From contig JBDZVX010000118.1 in assembly GCA_040255925.1 (NCBI GenBank), forward strand, positions 1 to 7,199: a stretch of DNA of 7,199 nt, written 5' to 3'. The DNA comes from Nitrolancea sp040255925 (GTDB lineage Bacteria > Chloroflexota > Chloroflexia > Thermomicrobiales > Thermomicrobiaceae). Position 1 is the stretch's first letter, and each line of letters opens with the position of its first letter. A program made the translations under genes and the position numbers. Of this stretch, positions 5,282 to 7,199 are shown in pieces. The notes beneath the pieces were generated by a model. The model ran no database searches. It was not told the DNA's origin and saw only the letters and a program-made list of their open reading frames with translations.

Positions 5282-6637
5282 TTACCCCAGGTGGAGGATC
5301 AGCCGGGCCACGGTGAAGTAGATCACCAGGCCGGTTCCATCCACCAGCGTCGAAATGAACGGCGCGGACACGACCGCCGGATCGACCCCCAGCCGGTGCA
5401 GGGCCAGCGGCAGCACCGCTCCCACTAGTGCCGCCCAGATCACGATCGCCGTGACCGCGATCGCCACCGTCAGGCCGACATCGACGCCAACTCCGAGCGT
5501 CATCGCCCGGATAAATGTCGCCGCGGCCATGACGACCCCGAGCATCAGCCCGGTTTGCACCTCTTTGAAGATAATCCGGAAGATATCCCGCAGCCGGACC
5601 TGGCCCAGCGCCATCGCCCGGACCAGCGTCAGCACGACCTGTGACCCCACGTTCCCGCCGGTACCGATCAGCAGCGGGATGAAAAAGGTAAGCCCGACGA
5701 CCGCCGAAATCTCAGACTCATAATGGCGGAGGACGGTCCCGGTATAGGCCTCGGCCAGGAAAAGCGCCAGCAGCCAGCCAACCCGCTTCCGCCAGAGGTG
5801 GGCTGGTGTAGCCCGGAGGTAGGGCTCCTCCAACGGGGCGGAACCACCCAGCCGCTCGATATCCTCCGTCGTCTCCTGCTCAAGGATATCGGCAACATCA
5901 TCGGCGGTGATAATGCCGAGAATCCGGCCCTCCCGGTCAACAACCGGGAGGGCGAGCAGATTGTTCTCAGTCAGCAGCTTGGCCGCGACCTCCTGATCGG
6001 CGGTGTCCAATACGGTGATGAGCGCGGTATCGAGCAACTCGGCGACCGGCGTTGTCGGCGGGCTAAGGACCAGCTTCCGCAGCGAGAGAACGCCGAGCAG
6101 GCGATCCTCGGCATCCGTCACGTAGAAGTAGGTGATGGTCTCGGCCTCTTCCGCCACCCGGCGCAACGCGACAATCGCCTGATCGGCACGCAGGTCCGGC
6201 CGGATCGAGACGAACGCCGGGGTCATCCGTCCACCGGCGGTATCCGGAGGATACGAGAGCAGCTCTCGCAGTTCGGCCGCCTCGACCGGCTCCATCTCTA
6301 TCAGGATGCGGTCGGCGTCCGACGGCTTGAACTCCCCGACGACGTCCGCGGCCTCGTCGGGCTCCATCGCCTCCAGGACATCCGCGGCGTCGGCCGCGGT
6401 GAGCAGCTGAAGAATCGCCGCGGCATCGAACGGGTCGAGCTCGCCCAAGAATTCGCCGAGCGTCTCGTCCCCAAGGACGTCGGCAAGCCGCGCAAGCTGG
6501 CTCCGTGTCAACTCCCGGAGGTGATCGGCAAGCTCCCCGCTGCCCTCCAGGAGCCGCAGCGTCTCCATGGTGGATTCCCGGTCACCGCAGGTGATCGCGG
6601 CCTCTAACCGGGCATGGTGCTCGGTATTGACGGTCAT
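5282..6637 (-). CDS. mgtE: MgtE-family magnesium transporter (451 aa)
   Basis: The full MgtE architecture is present. Residues 1-133 form the superhelical N domain with repeated acidic helices (EPDEAADVV, KPSDADRIL, EPVEAAELR). Two CBS domains follow (about 138-195, FYVTDAEDRLLGVLSLRKL; and 202-258, LPVVDREGRILGIITADDV). A connecting plug helix leads to about five membrane helices from residue 285. Conserved pore sequences are visible: PLLIGTGGNVGSQ (321-333), and DPAVVSAPFISTLVDGTG (419-436) with the pore aspartate at 433. In characterised members Mg2+ binding to the N and CBS domains closes the pore, giving feedback control. The ATG at 6637 overlaps the upstream TGA as ATGA and has only a weak GGTGA ribosome site, so translational coupling is likely. 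No M-box riboswitch is expected or seen, because the gene is internal to an operon. Length and motifs are normal. Confidence 0.97.
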   Translation of the reverse strand: MTVNTEHHARLEAAITCGDRESTMETLRLLEGSGELADHLRELTRSQLARLADVLGDETLGEFLGELDPFDAAAILQLLTAADAADVLEAMEPDEAADVVGEFKPSDADRILIEMEPVEAAELRELLSYPPDTAGGRMTPAFVSIRPDLRADQAIVALRRVAEEAETITYFYVTDAEDRLLGVLSLRKLVLSPPTTPVAELLDTALITVLDTADQEVAAKLLTENNLLALPVVDREGRILGIITADDVADILEQETTEDIERLGGSAPLEEPYLRATPAHLWRKRVGWLLALFLAEAYTGTVLRHYESEISAVVGLTFFIPLLIGTGGNVGSQVVLTLVRAMALGQVRLRDIFRIIFKEVQTGLMLGVVMAAATFIRAMTLGVGVDVGLTVAIAVTAIVIWAALVGAVLPLALHRLGVDPAVVSAPFISTLVDGTGLVIYFTVARLILHLG

Positions 6638-7199
6638 CGACCGTCACCAGGTGCCCGCCGGGCAGCCGATGATGGCTGACGAGGTTCGATACCCGGCTCC
6701 GTACGTTGAGGTGCCGGGCCCGGAAGCGGCGCGGATGCAGCGCATTCTCGCTCTTGGCGACGGCCCAACGGCCAGTGCCGCGGTAGCGCATCGACGGCGC
6801 CACGGATCATCGAACGAACATCTTCACGGCTCAGATCCGGGAGATAGGCGCGGAGCAGCGCATAGCCGACCCGCGGCAGGCTCGCGGCCCCCGGATAGAT
6901 CAAGAAGATCGGCTCCCAGCGTGGCGAGAACTTCCTCTTGAACTCGTAGAGCGGGCCGAAGTGATAGAACATATCGAGCCAGCCGGCTAAGAGCTCGAGC
7001 ACGTTTTCCAGCACGCCTTCATCGCTGCCATCCCGCGAGGGGCGAGCCAGGGGCGCGGCGCCGAGGCTGATGAAGCAGGCGCGCTCTCCCTTAAAGACCG
7101 ATGCCGACTCCGCAATCAAAAACTCCATGATACCCCTGAACGCATCTTCACGCCGTCGCATCAGATCGATGACCCAGCCATGACTGGCGTAGACCGGCA
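6634..7199 (-). CDS. Phosphatidylglycerol lysyltransferase / DUF2156-type protein, C-terminal part
   Basis: The reading frame is open to the right edge of the window, so 187 C-terminal residues are seen and the N-terminal part is missing. The sequence PVYASHGWVIDLMRRRED, MEFLIAESA and LYEFKRKFSPRWEPIFLIYP matches the C-terminal GNAT-like domain found in MprF-type enzymes and soluble DUF2156 proteins. In MprF this domain transfers an aminoacyl group from aminoacyl-tRNA to phosphatidylglycerol at the inner membrane face. Amino-acid specificity, and whether membrane helices precede the domain, cannot be seen here. After about residue 130 of this part, the sequence turns into a Pro/Arg/Ala-rich tail of about 50 residues (PLPGPAPQRTEPGIEPRQPS) unlike the family core. 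The TGA overlaps the mgtE ATG as ATGA, so the two genes form one operon. Confidence 0.82.
   Translation of the reverse strand, partial: PVYASHGWVIDLMRRREDAFRGIMEFLIAESASVFKGERACFISLGAAPLARPSRDGSDEGVLENVLELLAGWLDMFYHFGPLYEFKRKFSPRWEPIFLIYPGAASLPRVGYALLRAYLPDLSREDVRSMIRGAVDALPRHWPLGRRQERECAASAPLPGPAPQRTEPGIEPRQPSSAARRAPGDGR

Noticed and set aside
5723..6607. 294-codon open frame on the plus strand
   Set aside because: It is antisense to mgtE, which has full family motifs. The plus-strand product is the low-complexity Arg/Gly/Gln type expected from GC-rich antisense DNA.
1..7199. CRISPR array, tRNA, rRNA or replication origin
   Set aside because: No regularly spaced repeats, tRNA-like cloverleaf or rRNA-like segment was seen on either strand.

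Overview
The window is GC-rich bacterial DNA. The IS66-type transposase, the MgtE, the membrane-linked metallophosphoesterase and the DUF2156-type protein together suggest a Chloroflexota bacterium, possibly Thermomicrobia/Sphaerobacter-like. That assignment is inferred from protein flavour only; there is no rRNA or other taxonomic marker in the window.

Layout. (1) Bases 1-1622, minus strand: a three-gene accessory cluster behind a good sigma70-like promoter (1594-1622). The order of transcription is a secreted six-cysteine protein with a tandem GGHWAPYDPS repeat (811-1428), an unrecognised 169-aa protein that opens with a related GWFPYDP motif (246-755), and the N-terminal 66 residues of a HEPN-like protein with an RNAIIH motif, cut by the window edge (1-200). 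A 10-bp perfect hairpin lies between the first two genes. (2) Bases 1648-3487: a mobile-element scar. A decayed 3' fragment of an ISAs1-family transposase lies next to a structurally complete IS66-family element (2053-3479), which has 16-bp perfect terminal inverted repeats and a perfect 8-bp target duplication. Its single transposase gene is broken by a frameshift. (3) Bases 3624-7199: ordinary chromosomal genes. On the plus strand is a 508-aa calcineurin-like metallophosphoesterase whose catalytic domain is interrupted by two membrane segments. Converging on it from the right is a tight minus-strand operon: the C-terminal part of a phosphatidylglycerol lysyltransferase/DUF2156-type protein, MgtE (overlapping it by ATGA), and a 60-aa two-helix membrane protein whose 3' end overlaps the phosphoesterase gene by 69 bp.

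How they work together. The right half is envelope and ion physiology: phospholipid modification, magnesium transport and a membrane phosphoesterase. The left half is accessory and mostly unrecognised. It is the best place in the window for something undescribed: the secreted protein and the 169-aa protein share a W-x-PYDP-acidic motif and lie in series with a HEPN-like gene. Nothing here proves that they act together.
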